A stretch of DNA of 64,000 nt from Ochotona curzoniae (Eukaryota; Chordata; Mammalia; Lagomorpha; Ochotonidae). Below the pieces are notes generated by a model. The model did no database searches and had not been told where the DNA came from. It saw only the letters and a program-made list of their open reading frames with translations. Within the stretch, counting starts at the first letter, position 1, and every line of letters begins with the position of its first letter. A program made the translations under genes and the position numbers. This document shows positions 29,356 to 42,699 of the stretch, one piece after another. The stretch is from the NCBI RefSeq assembly GCF_017591425.1, contig NW_024465886.1, positions 714,501-778,500 on the forward strand. Reading direction: 5' to 3'.

Positions 29356-29418
29356 ATTTCCAAGAACCATGCTCATTTTGGCAGCACATACACTAAAACT
29401 GGAATGATTTCCAAGAAC
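29356..29418 (+). pseudogene. U6 snRNA 5'-fragment pseudogene with target-site duplication
   Basis: Bases 29369-29408 match the first 40 nt of U6 snRNA at about 33 of 40 positions, including gcagcacata at the end of the 5' stem region. The identical 12-bp word atttccaagaac sits directly on each side (29356-29367 and 29407-29418). The insert lacks the U6 3' part and any A tail, so it looks like a tailless retropseudogene inserted by L1 machinery. It has no upstream pol III promoter elements and is not expected to be transcribed as U6. Confidence 0.85.
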
Positions 29419-31572
29419 AAGCTCATAAAACAGACTTTCAATAATTGCACTGTGCATAAAGCATATTATGGGTTTAATTGTGTTTCTCAAAAGGGCATTG
29501 TTGTAGAACCTGCAGAACATGGGTCCTTTTGCCCTCCATGTAGCAAGCCAATTACTGGCGGTGAGGTGGTGGAATGAAGTAGGTTTTCATGGCAAAGAGC
29601 AGAGGGAGAACTCAGGCAGCTCCTGTTGAGGATCCCCGGTCTCTTGACGGGGTGGGAGGTAAAGTTTTCTAGACAATCGGGATGAATTTGAAAGGTGTGT
29701 GTGCAGCTCCTGGGCAGGACTCCTGCTGGGGCCCAGTGCTTGTGGCCCTGTATTAATTAGCCAGTTATATGTTCTTTAATTTTGTTGATAGGAAAATCAA
29801 CTTCAGTAAGTCCGATGATAATAACTTCTTGTTCAGGTCCTAAGGTTCGTGGGAAGAGGCTCAAGACAAGACCAGACATCAAGACAGGATCTACAGAGAA
29901 CCTCATTAAAGTCTTGTGGCTCCTACCCTGTAGGGCTGGGCTATACCACTCAGTGCAGTCAGTCAGTCTTAGTAAGATGTTCATTTTCAGTCATTAGAAT
30001 GGGCAGGGAAACATGGAGCTTAGGAAAGGAAGCTGGGGGACAGTGGCGCTGACAGTATCTGGCATCTACGTCAGAAGCGTCTCAGAATGGGACTCCATGT
30101 GGAAGGAGGGTCGTTGCAGGTGCAAGTACTTAGTAAAAATGAAATCGCATGGGCGTATGGGTGGGTTATTAATCCAAGACAGTTGATCCATTTTATAAAA
30201 TGTGAGCTTGGACACATGTGCACACGGAGAAGAGCGTGTGAAGTTGAAGGCAGAGCTTAAGGGGATGTTTTAGTAAGTCAAGGAAGGCCAGCTTTTTCCT
30301 GTGATAAACTGTCAGGAATGGCGAGGGAAGCATGAGGCAGGTGGCCTCACTGAAACTGCAGCTGGAAGCCGAGTTAAAGCCGTGGGGCCCGGGAGCTGTG
30401 AGGTAGTGTGTCTTAAGCTCCCCATTGTGGTCGTATCTTTTATACCTGCCCAAAGAAACCAACACGCAAGATATGGGGAAGCTATAATAGTCAATTTAGT
30501 AGTGGAAAATACCAATACTCCCCCGCCTCTTCTTTTCAAGAGAGACGGTTACGGGGCTTCCTCGTGTGTGCAGACATCACAGGCTCATTTCTTTAAAAGC
30601 AAGCATTTAGTTTTCAGCAATGATGTTGAAGGAAAGAAATGTAGAATCAATTTGCTGACTACTCTTCCCCACTGTAACATTATCCAGAATTCAATTTCTG
30701 TCTGTGGGGTATGAATAATTAAGAGGATCGAAGTTTCATAATTTACATTGCGTTTGGATGGGCTGCGGCTTGTTTGTTAGCTCAGGTTCTTCACAAGCAA
30801 ATGACTTCAAGAAGGGAAAGTCTTGAGGTGTGCACAACTGGAGATATTTTATGATTACTAGGATTTTCAGGGTCGGTACTGAAGTGTCATGATGATGTTA
30901 ACGTCTTGGAGTGTCCTGTTATATACCCCTGACCAGCTCAGATCTTAGTTTGGAAATTTGAACAGCATAAGGGAGAATTATAGTATATAGTTTGACAATA
31001 TCATACAGCTTTTAGAGATACCGGTTGGCTATTAGGACTACTTTTTAAAAAGTATATTTTTATAGTCTTCTTCTGATGCATTAATAATATTACCATAAAT
31101 TGGGTACTTTTTATTGACATCAGATACCTTAAGAATCCTTCATTGCTCCCTGGAAGTTGCTCTTTCAGGAAGTCCGTGGCAACAAATGCAGACCCTCAGA
31201 GGCCTGTGCACAGCGACTGGAGCTGCAGCCCTGCCTGCATTCCGGGGGGGGGGGGGTTGGCTCCAGGACCTCAGGCTTCACTTCCGCAAGAATATCCAAG
31301 TTCACGTATAGTCAACTTCCTGGAATAAGCAGCGCAGTGTTTGCAGGTATACTATGCGTATCTCCCCATATCACATGCAAATTATTTTCAATAAGTACAA
31401 AGTGTGAGTTGTTATATGTAGATATTTAGGGAACAATGGCAAGAAAAATCTGTTCCTGTTCAGATAGATGCAGTTTTTTTTAAGATATTTTAAATCTGTA
31501 GTTGTTTGGATGTATAGATTCTGAACCCATGGAGAAGGGAGGCTGATGGCAGCTACTCTTTTTTTTTTTTTT
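29419..31572. other. unassigned host DNA
   Basis: Contains a run of 13 G at 31244-31256. The plus-strand frame at 30301-30714 (137 codons) has no recognisable domain. Confidence 0.4.
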
Positions 31573-31860
31573 TAAATAATAACATGCATTGTTTTAAAGA
31601 ATGAGCAAGAGAGGGGAAAAGAGACTTTGCCCATCTGCTGGTTCATGTCCCAAATGTCTGGGGCTGAGCCAGAATGAAGCCTGGATCCTGGAACGCCAAC
31701 CGGATCTGCATGTTAATGGTAGGGTCACCAAAGCTTGGGCCATCTTTCTCTGCTTCTGACACCATTAGCAGCGAGCTGGATGGGCCGTGAGGCAACAAGC
31801 ACTTGAGCTGGCCTTGTGGGATATGCCTTAAGATGCTACACCGTAAGACTGGCCTGTTCA
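31573..31860 (-). repeat. CSINE, diverged
   Basis: 'catctgctggttcatgtccc', 'ggggctgagccagaatgaag', 'cagcgagctggatgggccgt' and 'gcacttgagctggccttgtg' are minus-strand CSINE landmarks. Confidence 0.75.
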
Positions 31861-32174
31861 CACATTGTTGATGTCTCCCACCGCTTGCACTCACTGTGCA
31901 GGAGTGCATTGTTACCGACTCCTGTTCCTGGATTTGGGCTGAATAAAGAAAGCCAAAGCCTAACATTTTAATCAAACTTTTCAAATGCTTTTCATTGACT
32001 AAATTATGCTATTTCTGCGAATGCTTTGTTGAAATTCAGAGTTTAAATCTGCAACATGTTTTCCTCTTGTTGCCACTCTTAGCGCAGCAAAATCATTGTC
32101 CATGGCTACTCGGTGGTCAGTTCTAGTTGAGGGGAATTCAGTTATTGATTAACCAGGTAGATCAGATAAAAAAT

Positions 32175-32300
32175 AATTGTCTTAACTCATTCGTTCTCCA
32201 AACATCCTGAAAGGGACAGATCATTGCACTCACGGCTTTGCAAGGAAGAAATTGGGCCAGAGAGGCCGAGTTGCTTGTCTGAGATCATTTACCTAGACAC
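32175..32300 (-). repeat. MIR SINE relic
   Basis: 'ggaagaaattgggccagaga' followed by 'ggccgagttgcttgtctgag' is the reverse complement of the MIR core (gaaactgaggcccagagagg ... gacttgcccaaggtca). Confidence 0.7.
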
Positions 32301-35300
32301 GTTAGAGAAAACCGGCAAGACCTGGGGAAGGGACTCTGAAATGGGAGATGACAAGGGGTGTGATGAGTGAGAACGCGGTAAACGAAGGTAAAGTGTGTTG
32401 TAGTGACAACAATGCACGCACTGCCTTTTTCCAATTATGCTATAAAGTGATCAGGAAGATCCACCCTGTCCCCTAATCCATTTCACAGCAAGGCGATTCT
32501 GGAACATACGGATGGTACTGGTCAAGATCGAGTTCCTGATGGCTGTTGCACTGTGGGAGTGTTAAAATTCCTGGATATAGAGCAGTTGGATTAAGTTTCT
32601 GTTTTATTTGTCCATACTTATCCGTGCACATCCATGGCATAGAATGGATGCCAAAGTACTGTGGGAAATAGCAAATTATGAGATGTATCACTTCGAGTCT
32701 AGCTGTGAAGAGAGAACACAGAATTTGAAAAGCAGATAAGATTGACCAGAGTGTGATCAGCCAGAACATTCAGAGAAGAAAGACTTCATGGTTTGCAGGG
32801 AAAAAAAGAAGCGCTCTGGCTCCTCATTCCTTTCCGTATCGGTGCTGCTTGCCAGCTTGTCTAGTTTTGCCGTGGTTGTTGGTTTTGCCCGTTCACTTTC
32901 TCAATACGAGATGCCATTGCCTTTCTGAATCTTGTTTTCCGTATGTGGTGTTCTGGCTCACTCCATCTGACTACGTTGTCCATGTACACCCCTCTGATCT
33001 AATTCGTTTCAGTTCACTGAAGGATGATTTGAGAAGTTCCTTTATACTCTTGACATTTAATAAATTTGAGTGGCAATGGAAAAGCTTTACCTGTTCCTCT
33101 CTGTGACCTGACAATCAAGAGTTATGACTTGCCATTTGTCCATGATTGTCCTGCAAGCATGTCAGTGATGAAACTGCAAGGGACAATTATTCTGGGCCAT
33201 TTTACAAGCTCCCCTGTTGGCAATTAGATCTTTCTCTCGCCCATTCAATCTGTCTGAATTCTACTGGCACTTTTGAGACTTGATCCAAGAGCAACGTTCT
33301 CCAAAAATACATTTCTCCAAAATTTGGAGACAATCTTGTCTCTGGTTCCATCCAGTCAAGTGGATGGCCCCTCCCGGATCTGTGCAGTCCATACTGCAGG
33401 AAACAACACATGGCAGACTTGGGACTTCCTCATTTCATTTTGCCTCCACCACACTATTAGTTCTTTACATTTGAGTCACTAACACATTGTATTTTAGAGA
33501 CGGGAACTGCTAGCTGGTCCTTAGCCAAAACATAGTGACAGTTTGATTCCACGGTGAAAAACAAAATGGAAATGAATGGAGCATCTTTGTAAGATTCAGA
33601 AAATCCGTAATACTGTCGTACTTTGTACACCCAGATTTCTCTCTAACTCGGACAGCTGATCCAACAATCTGGGATTGCCAGCTCATCGGACGCTCTCTCC
33701 TCTTCACTTCCGGCACGCTCTCTGGCTCGGTGCAGTCTTACTCACTGGCCAGGGTGGCTGAAGCCGCTGAGCCACTGGCATGGATGAAGGAGGAGCAGGG
33801 GATCTTGTCAGAACTCCAGCACCTCCAGTTTCTCCTCCTGGACTCTGTCGCTTTCACTTTCCATTGTGTATCTCTCGCTGTTCTCCCCACCTGCCCCTGG
33901 AAATGGGAAATCCAGCAGTAAGGGGTGAATTTGGATTTGTTGTTGTTGTTACTGCTGCTGCTGCTGTATGAATTGTTTTCTGACTCTCTTCCAAATGAAA
34001 AAAAAAATCCCCATAGTTAGGACCAAATATATTTCTCCCTGAGATGAGGTGAATGATAAAAGCGTGCCTCTGAATACCTTTTTGGGGGGAAGGGGGTCTT
34101 TCTGGGTATTGCTTACAGTGGATTTCGATCCATCCTTTGATCTGTGTGACACGGCCCCATTCTGCGTAGTTTTCCACATGTAAATAACTGCCTATACTCT
34201 CCTTGCAAAGATACAGTTCCCAATCTTCCCTTACACGGAATAAACTTCTGATATCCTGTTTCCAATGTGTGCATGAACATAAAAGATCACACTTCACCAA
34301 ACAGACCGGTTGCCACATTTGACCTGTAGATATGTTTGCTTTGGGCAACATACTACATGGGAAGAATATTTTTAGTCAATGTGAAAATTGAAAGATTTTC
34401 ACACAGAAAAGTTGGTAACAGATGATCTGTTTCTCCATATGGTAAAAGCAGTGGAAACTTAGTAGCGATGGCTTTATATAGGTTCACACTCCCTAAGAGA
34501 TCGGAGCCCTTGCCACTTCCCGTTGTCTCCTACCCTGCATGTCCAGTACCATTACACTCCATCTTTGATCTTGCATTAGACTCTGTTGTAGAAAACACCT
34601 GTGCATCTCCCATGGCTTTGTTAACTATGAGAACATTAAAAATGGATGGTAAAGGAAGCTAATTTCCAACAAAGAAGCTAGCTAATATTTTCTGTGCCAG
34701 TAAAGTATATCTCACATAGGAAATCTAAAAAGAAAAGAAAAAAGCTGTTTAAAGTCTTTATTCAAGTATCTTTATTCATTTCAGCATTTAAGCTATTTTT
34801 TGTTTTTCTAGGCATATAATTTCATGACCCTTGAAAAATGTGAGTAATAATATCACTAAAATATTCATACCCCCAGGGAATAACCTGACCTTGGCGCAGT
34901 ATTACCCATGCAGGAGGAATACCAGGCCCAAACAAGGTGCCCGCAATGCTGCTCTTGCCAAGAACGGTCGAGAGAGGCTCTGAGTTCTGGCAACTCTTGA
35001 CCTGCATTTAGTACCCACTGCTTATGCTTTCCACTCAAGCGGAATGAGGACTGGATCTAGAGCAGACAGATGGTGCAGGATCTGTACTAATTTATTCTGC
35101 TATAATGGGGAATAGGGAAGCAGATTAAAAACTGGACCACAATGGAAGACAGTAGACGAGTTTGTCTTCAGAAAGTTCTTGCTATGTGTATGCCACAGAC
35201 GAGTACGACAGCTTCCATGCAGGCAAGCAGTACTGCTAAATATACACTGGCGCGGTGATAGGTTGTAGCTTTACTTTGATTTTCTTCACTAGTTATTTTT

Positions 35301-36372
35301 GGCAAGTTGTTTTTGTATTTTCTGTGGGGTGATGATAATAATTCTCCTTCTAAATGAGGCATGTCATGGTGCACTTATTTTTAACTGCAGCAGAAGCAGG
35401 CCTTAGGCAGTTGGTTGTCATAGCCTCATGTAGCTATTAGCAGGGAAAAGATGTGCCTGATAAAAATTACAATTGTTGTTCCCACATCTTCCATTTGCCC
35501 CTGAAAGTTTTTCAGAATCATCTTCCTCAGAGTGTGGCTTTAATTCTACTAAGTTTTTTAAATTGCGCTGTGATTTTCGCCTTCATAACTGGCTTATGAG
35601 GAGACAAGGTAAACTTCTCATAGCTTAGCAAGGAAACGTTTTAGGAGAGGTTCTAACCAACTGGTACGAGAGATGGAGTTGGTGGGGTGTTTTCGTCAGA
35701 AGCTTGCCATCAGCCTATGATTTTGAAGAATCTGGAAGCTGCTCCCATGGCTCTGAAGTGACCACTGTAAGGACTAGAGGACTGTTGGCTTTAGGTATGT
35801 GTTCTTGCCTCGTGGAAGACTGACAGTTATGAAGAATCGAGATAAGATGCGCCAAGGGAAGAAGAGATTGCGGGAAATGTGTGTCTGTGTGATTTGGTAG
35901 GTTGGTTGACTGGTTTTGCAGACAAGGTGATGTAGTTGTTCTGCTAAGTTTACTCCTGTGTCTTGGTGCTCTAACAGCTTTAGGATATTGGACAACGCTA
36001 ATGAGTCTGCAATGATACTTTGATATCACACCTAGAGATCCTGAGAGAAAACACACAATAAGAACTAAGAAACACGAGTGAGGAAATTTCTAGTTGGCTA
36101 AAATGAACATATGTAATTCTCAGAATGTCTTTAATATTGCTGCATTGATTTTTAATCAACCACTGAGTAATCAAAACAGACTTTTCCAACATAATATCCT
36201 GATTTAAATTGTCCTTGATTTAAATTTTTGAAATCTTGACCATTTCCTAGCAACGTTTTGATGACCATCTCTATGGATATTTTTTTTCCTGTATGAGCTA
36301 CAGAGGGTGCCAAGGCCAGTTCTATTTTTCTGACACTGTTTATCACCAGATTTGCTAGTGAAGTGATGAGTT
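32301..36372. other. unassigned host DNA
   Basis: A TTG/CTG trinucleotide run lies at 33935-33966. Several minus-strand frames (33854-34351, 35168-35374, 35715-36056) have no recognisable homologues. No polyadenylated pseudogene layout is clear. Confidence 0.4.
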
Positions 36373-36463
36373 GTCTCCCATCCAAGTACTAACCAGGCCT
36401 GACCCTGCTTAGCTTCCGAGAACAGATGAGATCGGGCACATTCAGGGTGGTATGGCCGTAGAC
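36373..36463 (-). pseudogene. 5S rRNA pseudogene, 3'-truncated
   Basis: On the minus strand it begins gtctacggccataccaccct, the exact start of mammalian 5S rRNA, and follows it with few changes to 'cttggatgggaga', about base 91 of 121. The internal control region words (agctaagcagggtc, gcctggttagtac) are nearly intact. The last 30 bases and a terminator-like T run are missing, so it is a retropseudogene or fragment and not a functional 5S gene. Confidence 0.95.
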
Positions 36464-36999
36464 AAATGATTACTTGTCTCTTGGGATACTGTTCTTGAAG
36501 CTCCCCTGATTCCTGCCTTCCCAGTTGGTCAGCCCCTTCCTGGGAATAAGCAGCTGTCCCAGCACCATTTGTACTTGTGCTGGTTCTAAACACGGTCATG
36601 GTTCTTATGCTGGGTAGCAGCTATCACTTGATAAAAGTCCCAGTTAGTTCTTTTGAGTTTACCTGGTTTTGTTGTTGCTATTGTTTTTCTTTGGTAACTG
36701 TGACCTCCGTGTGGCCAAATCTAGTGGCTGCCTGTTTCTAGATCATTCCGTTGTTTTTTCCTTTGTTGAGCATTCCTTCCTCCTTGTAATCTCTTCCTGC
36801 GGTTTCCACAATCCGCACTTTAAGGATTTAGGTTAGCTGTTTCTTCTTCCAGCTTTCCAGATGTCTCTGCATTTACTCACTGCCTTTGGTCGGCTCTTCC
36901 TATGGAACTTGGCATTTGAGCTTTGGATCGGCTGACTTCACGTTCTTAGATGTGTCTTTCCATACCTAAAACATCCCAAAGTTATCTCCTGTTTCCTTC
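36464..36999. other. unassigned host DNA
   Basis: CT-rich from about 36650. It may be an older part of the L2 tract that follows. Confidence 0.4.
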
Positions 37000-37915
37000 C
37001 TTGTACTGATCTTCAGACACACGTCCAGATGTCCACCTCTTATCTCATGACCTCAATTGAGCTGTCTCCCAAGCACCTCAACTTCATCCTTGTACAACAT
37101 TGCTTAGCTTGGTGCATGGTACTCTTTCCATCTCAGCCACTCCTGTGCCTTCCATTCAGTCACCAATATCTTCCATTTCCATCTTACCCTTCCCCTTCCC
37201 CTTGCTTCTCTTCAGCACTGTTGCTTTGCACATCTTTGTATCCATTTTCATCTCATCACCACTACTGCTCTGGAGTGTTTATTTCCCTTTCAATGCCATC
37301 TGTAAATCTTTCCTCCAAGCTGTGGCCTGAGAGGGAGCTTTTACGGCACATGTCTGATCACAGCACGTTTTGGGGTTAAAGTTATTCTTTGGAATTCAGG
37401 TCAGAACAAGACATCATCTCATTAGTGTGGATAATAAATCCCTTGTAACCTGACCCCATCCTTAGCTCTCAGCATTCATTCGTTTATGTTCCACCTACAC
37501 CTGCCATGCCAGAACATTTCTGAAATGCTTGAAATACATGAATATTCTCAAATTCTTTGCACTTTTCATGTAAAACCAAGGTACCACATCACCTCTCAGA
37601 AAATGTCTCTACCCTCATGAAGCTTGGCACTGGTGATCCTCTTTGGGGGTCCTGCAGCAGTTTATACTTCTATCTGTCTATCCACCCACCCACCCATCCA
37701 TCCATCCATCCATCCATCCACCCACAAATCTGTCCATTCGTGTCTATGTAGTGCTTATCACACCTTTTTGGTAGAGAGATGTTAGCTTTTTCTATTTCTT
37801 ACACTAAAATCTAAATTCTATTCACTTCATTGCCACATAATCTAGCTCAACACATGTTAGGTGATTAATAAGTGTTTACTGAATGAATGATTAACGCATG
37901 AATGAATGACTTAAA
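37000..37915 (+). repeat. LINE-2 (L2) 3' region
   Basis: The series resembles the L2 ORF2 end and 3' UTR: 'gtctgatcacagcacgtttt', 'tctcaaattctttgcacttt', 'tagtgcttatcaca', and finally 'gtgattaataagtgtttact' followed by 'gaatgaatga'. The last blocks mimic the well-known L2 terminus. Strongly diverged; internal boundaries are uncertain. Confidence 0.6.
37680..37725 (+). repeat. (CCAT/CCAC)n microsatellite
   Basis: Ten or so tetranucleotide units inside the L2 tract. Confidence 0.95.
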
Positions 37916-39394
37916 TAAACATATTAAACCATCAATCTATTGTCCAACTTCATTCTCAATTTAAAAACTCAAGTGATTCTTCTGAAAAATAGAATCTACT
38001 TATGTGATTGAATTTCCATTTCCAAGTCCTCTTCCTACGTATTTAAGAACTGTTGCATTCTAATTACATATTTTATTATTGTCTATGTAAAGTATGCACA
38101 CTCTATTGAATAGGAATAGAATAAAATGCACAGTAAATGATTGAATCTATGATTTTGTTCATCTTTGATCACTTGATGTCCTGTTTATCATTCGGGCTGT
38201 CAGTCTGAGATACATAACCTTGCTATCAGTAGTGAAGTGTTGTGTTCTGGAGTTTTCTTTCTTTAATCTGTAACATAGCTATTTCTCGTTAATGGAATTG
38301 TTGTGAAATCAGCCAAAACTCAATACCATGAATACAGTGAGATTTTGGATATTTCACTGCCTGTGGGCAACATTTTAAATGAAAATGAATCCCCTTTTGA
38401 AATAATTTTTCTGGAGTAAAGCTTCTTTAACAAATTTATTTAAAATAGACCTACTTCTTTCTATAGCTCTGGTAGTGAAATTTTCTTCCTGCCACCTGTC
38501 CCCCAACATACTTCATGGTTTTCAACAGTTGTTCAGCAACCGCCTCTTGAGTTTGCCTTCTCAAACCTGTGCTTTTAGTCGTATCAGACTTTGATGACAA
38601 TTAATCCACTCTGTCTCATAATATATCCTCTGTAGAGTTATAACTGGAAACAGGAAGCCAAGTCAGTGTGCTCGAATGTCCTTGAAATTGTGACACCTTG
38701 GAAATGTGACATAGGCCTTCTCTCAAGGAGAAGGTACACACTCATGGGCTCACAAATGACAACAGGGTCAAGAGTCCAAGACCTTGGGAGCAGGTCAGTG
38801 GTTTACCAGGTTGCACGCAGCCCTGTCGGTTCTGGAGTCAGGTGTTCCCGGTGTTGAAACACACCTGCATTGCTATACACAAGTCTGAGTTATTTTTCAC
38901 TGGGAAGAGTTTTTACCACAAAGATATTCTAAGTAAATTTTTTAGAGGGAAGAGAGTAATTATGTAACTATCTTAAAAACAAAGATGTTGAGACAAAATG
39001 ATATGTTTGTTAGCACTTTTTAACATATGTGTGTTTTCTTCGGCCAAGCATTGTTGGATGTATGCTTGATATATTTAATTCAACATATTGATATTTGAAG
39101 TTCCTCTTCTAATTGACACAGATGGTGTAGCCAGGCCTTATTTTTCTACATGATTCTATTTACAGCCGAAACATACAGAAGCATATGTTCATGTGTGCCT
39201 AAGTGAAGTGATGGTCTTCCCTAGTCCGTTGTGTTCAACACAATATTCCACTGTCTCTTATCTTCATAATGGATCTCTATTAGAGATCTCAGTAAAACAC
39301 ACACAACACAGGATGCATAGTACACTGTTCACTGTAAAATATAAAGAAATTCATGATACAGGTGAGGATTGTGTCACAGCCTGAGACGCTTGCA
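37916..39394. other. AT-rich unassigned DNA
   Basis: No recognisable element. Confidence 0.4.
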
Positions 39395-39635
39395 TCCTAT
39401 GTTGGAGATCTAGTTGGAGCTCTGCCTCCTTAGTTTCTGAGCCAACTTGCTGTTATGTGCCTTGGAAGGCAGCAAAAGATGCCCAAGTACCTGGGCTCCT
39501 GCCATCCATGGGGGAGGTCCACGTGGCTGTTGGGTTTGGTGTGGCTCAGCCTCAGCTATACTGGGTATTTGGGGAATGAACCAGTGGGTGCAACATTGCT
39601 TTCTAGAAAACATCGAGAGAGAGAGAGAAAGAGAG
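39395..39635 (+). repeat. CSINE, diverged, head missing
   Basis: 'cttgctgttatgtgccttgg', 'gatgcccaagtacctgggct', 'tatttggggaatgaaccagt' and a final gagagagagagaaagagaga tract fit a plus-strand CSINE lacking the first third. Confidence 0.7.
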
Positions 39636-40904
39636 ATTGATTAATTTATGATGTGCTGTTAATAATAATTAAGACGATTAAGAGGTTATATCCTCTGCTA
39701 TCTTCAAGCTAGAGATACAGAGATACATTCTAGTCTTACCAGCCACAGAACCAGAAAGCCAGTCAGGTGGACTGAGCTTGTGTGTGAAGTCCACAGGAGA
39801 ATCCAGGCTGGAGGATCTTGCTGATGGCACAGGCAGAAATGCAGCCTTCTCGGGTCAGTGTGGTGGCTGCCCACGTTGGAAAGGCCAACTGTTTTATTCA
39901 GTCCACAGATTCATATGCTAATCTCTCTTGGAAGTATCTACACAGGATAACTGCCCCCGCCCATGTGTCCTGTTCTCTGGGCACCCTATGGCCCAATGAA
40001 ATTGATACAGAACATTAACCATCCCAGGTTCTTTGAGAGTAAAATTTCTATTGTTACTTTAAAACTCAAACTAACAGAAGTCAAGTAATCTTGCCCAAAT
40101 GGTAAATCTGTAGAAGTTCATGCTGCTATGACTATGAATTCTTTGTGATTTCCACTTAATTGAATTGCTATCTTATTGTTAACTCTTAAACATTAAATTA
40201 CTTGAATTCATAAAATAAATAAAACGGTAGAAGGTTGACAAATACTGGGTGTCAGTCTTTTCTGGACATGCATCCTAGCCTATAATGTAAGTAGTATGTG
40301 CCTTAGTTCCCCTGCATAGCATTACTCTGGTCGAATTACTTTATTTGAGCTTTGAATTCCTAATTGCTATAATAAGGACAAATATATTTTCATTTCCAAA
40401 TTTTGGGAGAATTAGAGAATGCCAATATTTTGGGCTTAGGATCAATTAAATATAATAAAGGGTTCTTTTTGTGTTTGGAGAAGCGTATTTCCATATCTAG
40501 AATTAAACTTTAAATTTTCACATAATATGTCTTATTGCATAATATTATAATCAGATTTTCTATAGGAAAACTTCATTACCAGTCTTGCATGGTAAGTTGG
40601 ATTAACCTCGTATAAACCAGTCAAGTGTTCTGGGATGCCAAAAACAGACAGTTTTTGACAATCTGTCACCTTCATTTTTTTTATTTTTTTTGGAATTTGA
40701 TTATTTCTGTTTCAGCAGTCTGTGTACTCTTCAGCTTGTGTCTCCTCTTCCTGTGTCATGGGGTTCATTCTACCTTCCAAAGACTATCTGAAAAATAGCG
40801 TGTTAGCCCAGTCCCTTCTGACACCTACCACCTCTCTGGAGCTCAGTAGTAATTGTCCAGTAAGTGTTCTTGTGGGTTTTTTTCTAGTGTTTTCTTTCTT
40901 TCTT
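39636..40904. other. AT-rich unassigned DNA
   Basis: No recognisable element. Confidence 0.4.
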
Positions 40905-41165
40905 TTTTTTTTTTTTAAACACTTGTTGGTTTTTATTGAAAAGGCAGATTTACAGGGAGATCTTTTTGTGTCTGTTGGTTCCGTCCCCAAGTGGCTACGA
41001 CACTGCAGCTGAGCTGGTCCAAAGCCAGCAGCTTCTTGCAGGTCCCCGTGCTATTGCAGGGTTTCAGGCCACAAGCAGGGAATGGGACAGGATGTGGAGC
41101 AGCTGGGACGTGAACCAGCATGTGTATGTGACTTTGGTACTTGAAGTTGGAGGGTTAGCAAAGTT
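40905..41165 (-). repeat. CSINE
   Basis: T-run tail, 'tgaaaaggcagatttacagg', 'tgagctggtccaaagccagc', 'caggccacaagcagggaatg', 'gacgtgaaccagcatgtgta'. The central block is shortened. Confidence 0.88.
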
Positions 41166-42367
41166 CATGGGAAAACAAACAAAAATATGTTTTTATTTTG
41201 TTTAAAAAATCCTTTCATAATATGCATTTTCCATAAACTTTTCCATAAATTTCTCATATTTAAAAGCAACAATAATTGTTTAACACTGTGACTAATGATA
41301 CCGAAGTTATGACATGGCAGCTAAAACCACTGCTTTCTGTATGCAAAGGGTGTGCATTGGAGGGCCAGCTGCTCTGTCACATCCAGCTTGCTGATATTGG
41401 TCTCTGCAAGCTGCACATGCTGTTCCAGGTGGTTTGGCCTCTGCATCCAACATACATACATACATAGGTACCAGCCACCCAGCCTCAGCCTGACCTGTGG
41501 GACACTTTGAAATAAAATAATTCATTTAAATGTGTTTAAATGGAATTCAGACATATTCGTGAAAATTTGTTTCTGTTTTTAAGTTGGGAAACTTTGATAT
41601 TTGTTTGGCAAAAATATTCTGTGCCTTCAGAACTGCAACATTTGTTTGCTCAGCTACCAAAATGTCCCCGCAAACTTGTGTAGGTGTTAAGCCTTTTTGT
41701 TGATAATGTACTGTTATTCTCTATTAGTGTTTGAAAAATAGAGTCTGAGAGAGTTAGGAAGTGTCCAGGATGGATTAGTGTCATCAGAGAAGACCCCGCC
41801 TATCCTGGAGAGAAGCCACTGGAGGCAGAGGGAGAAGACTCAGTTTATCAAGTATCCCGTATGGCACTTATGCGGGGATTCCACACTTACACAGTTCCTG
41901 GGGAGGTTGCACTGTGTTGGTTCTGACTTAGCACGAATCAGATGATTTGTTCTTAGTGCACTGCTGTCGCGAAGGCTCCCTTGACTCCACCAGGCTTTCA
42001 GTACTTCCCCTTCCAAGCCCGTTTGAAATATTCTCGGTGCCTACGAGTTTCTTTCCATTAGAGGTTGCAAATTTTCAAGACGGCAACATTTCTCCTATTT
42101 GGCGTTTAAAAAGACTCTGCAAATCTCTCAAGAATTCTGAGGAATATTTATGACAAGTTTTCTTTGGTATGGTGGTAAATAATTTCAGGATATAAGTACA
42201 AAGTGAAATTTTGTTCTACTTATTTGGAATACATTTAATAAAATAATCTTATAAAATATTTTAACAGCAAAGCAAATCACAGTAGTGCTTTTCAGTTAAA
42301 ACATTAAAAGTTAATTTTGAGAGTAATATTATTAGATGCTTTAAGTAGCTAAACGAAGAGTAGACTG
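41166..42367. other. unassigned host DNA
   Basis: Contains a short (CATA)n run at 41450-41466. Confidence 0.4.
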
Positions 42368-42690
42368 TTTAGGTGTAGCATGAAGGCTCAACAGCTAATT
42401 CCTCACCTTGCACGGGGATCCCCAGTGAGCGCTGGCTCATGTCCTGGCTGTTCCACTTCTCATCCACCTTCCTGCTTATAGCCTGGGAAAGTGAAAGAGG
42501 ACAGCCCAGAGCCTTGGGACCCTGTACCTGTGCGGGAGACCCAGAAGAAGCTTCTGGCTCCTGGCTTTCAATTGGCTCAGCTCTGGTCATTGTGGCCATT
42601 TGGGGAGTAAACCAGTGGATGGAAGATTTTTGTTTCCTTCTCAAAATAAACCTGATCTGCTTTCCAATAAAAATAAATAAAATCTTAAAA
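42368..42690 (+). repeat. CSINE, near full length
   Basis: 'aattcctcaccttgcacggg', 'tagcctgggaaagtgaaaga', 'gggaccctgtacctgtgcgg', 'catttggggagtaaaccagt' and tail 'tttccaataaaaataaataa'. Confidence 0.93.
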
Positions 42691-42699
42691 AGATTAGAC

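Noticed and set aside
33854..34351. 165-codon minus-strand frame including an Ala/Thr run
   Set aside because: The Ala/Thr run is the translated trinucleotide repeat at 33935-33966; the remainder has no recognised homologue.
34820..36060. Series of short minus-strand frames that might be a frameshifted processed pseudogene, one with a hydrophobic segment
   Set aside because: I cannot match any piece to a known protein, and no A tail or target-site duplication is visible.
41355..41500. Possible further CSINE
   Set aside because: Only scattered words match and the order of CSINE blocks is not followed.
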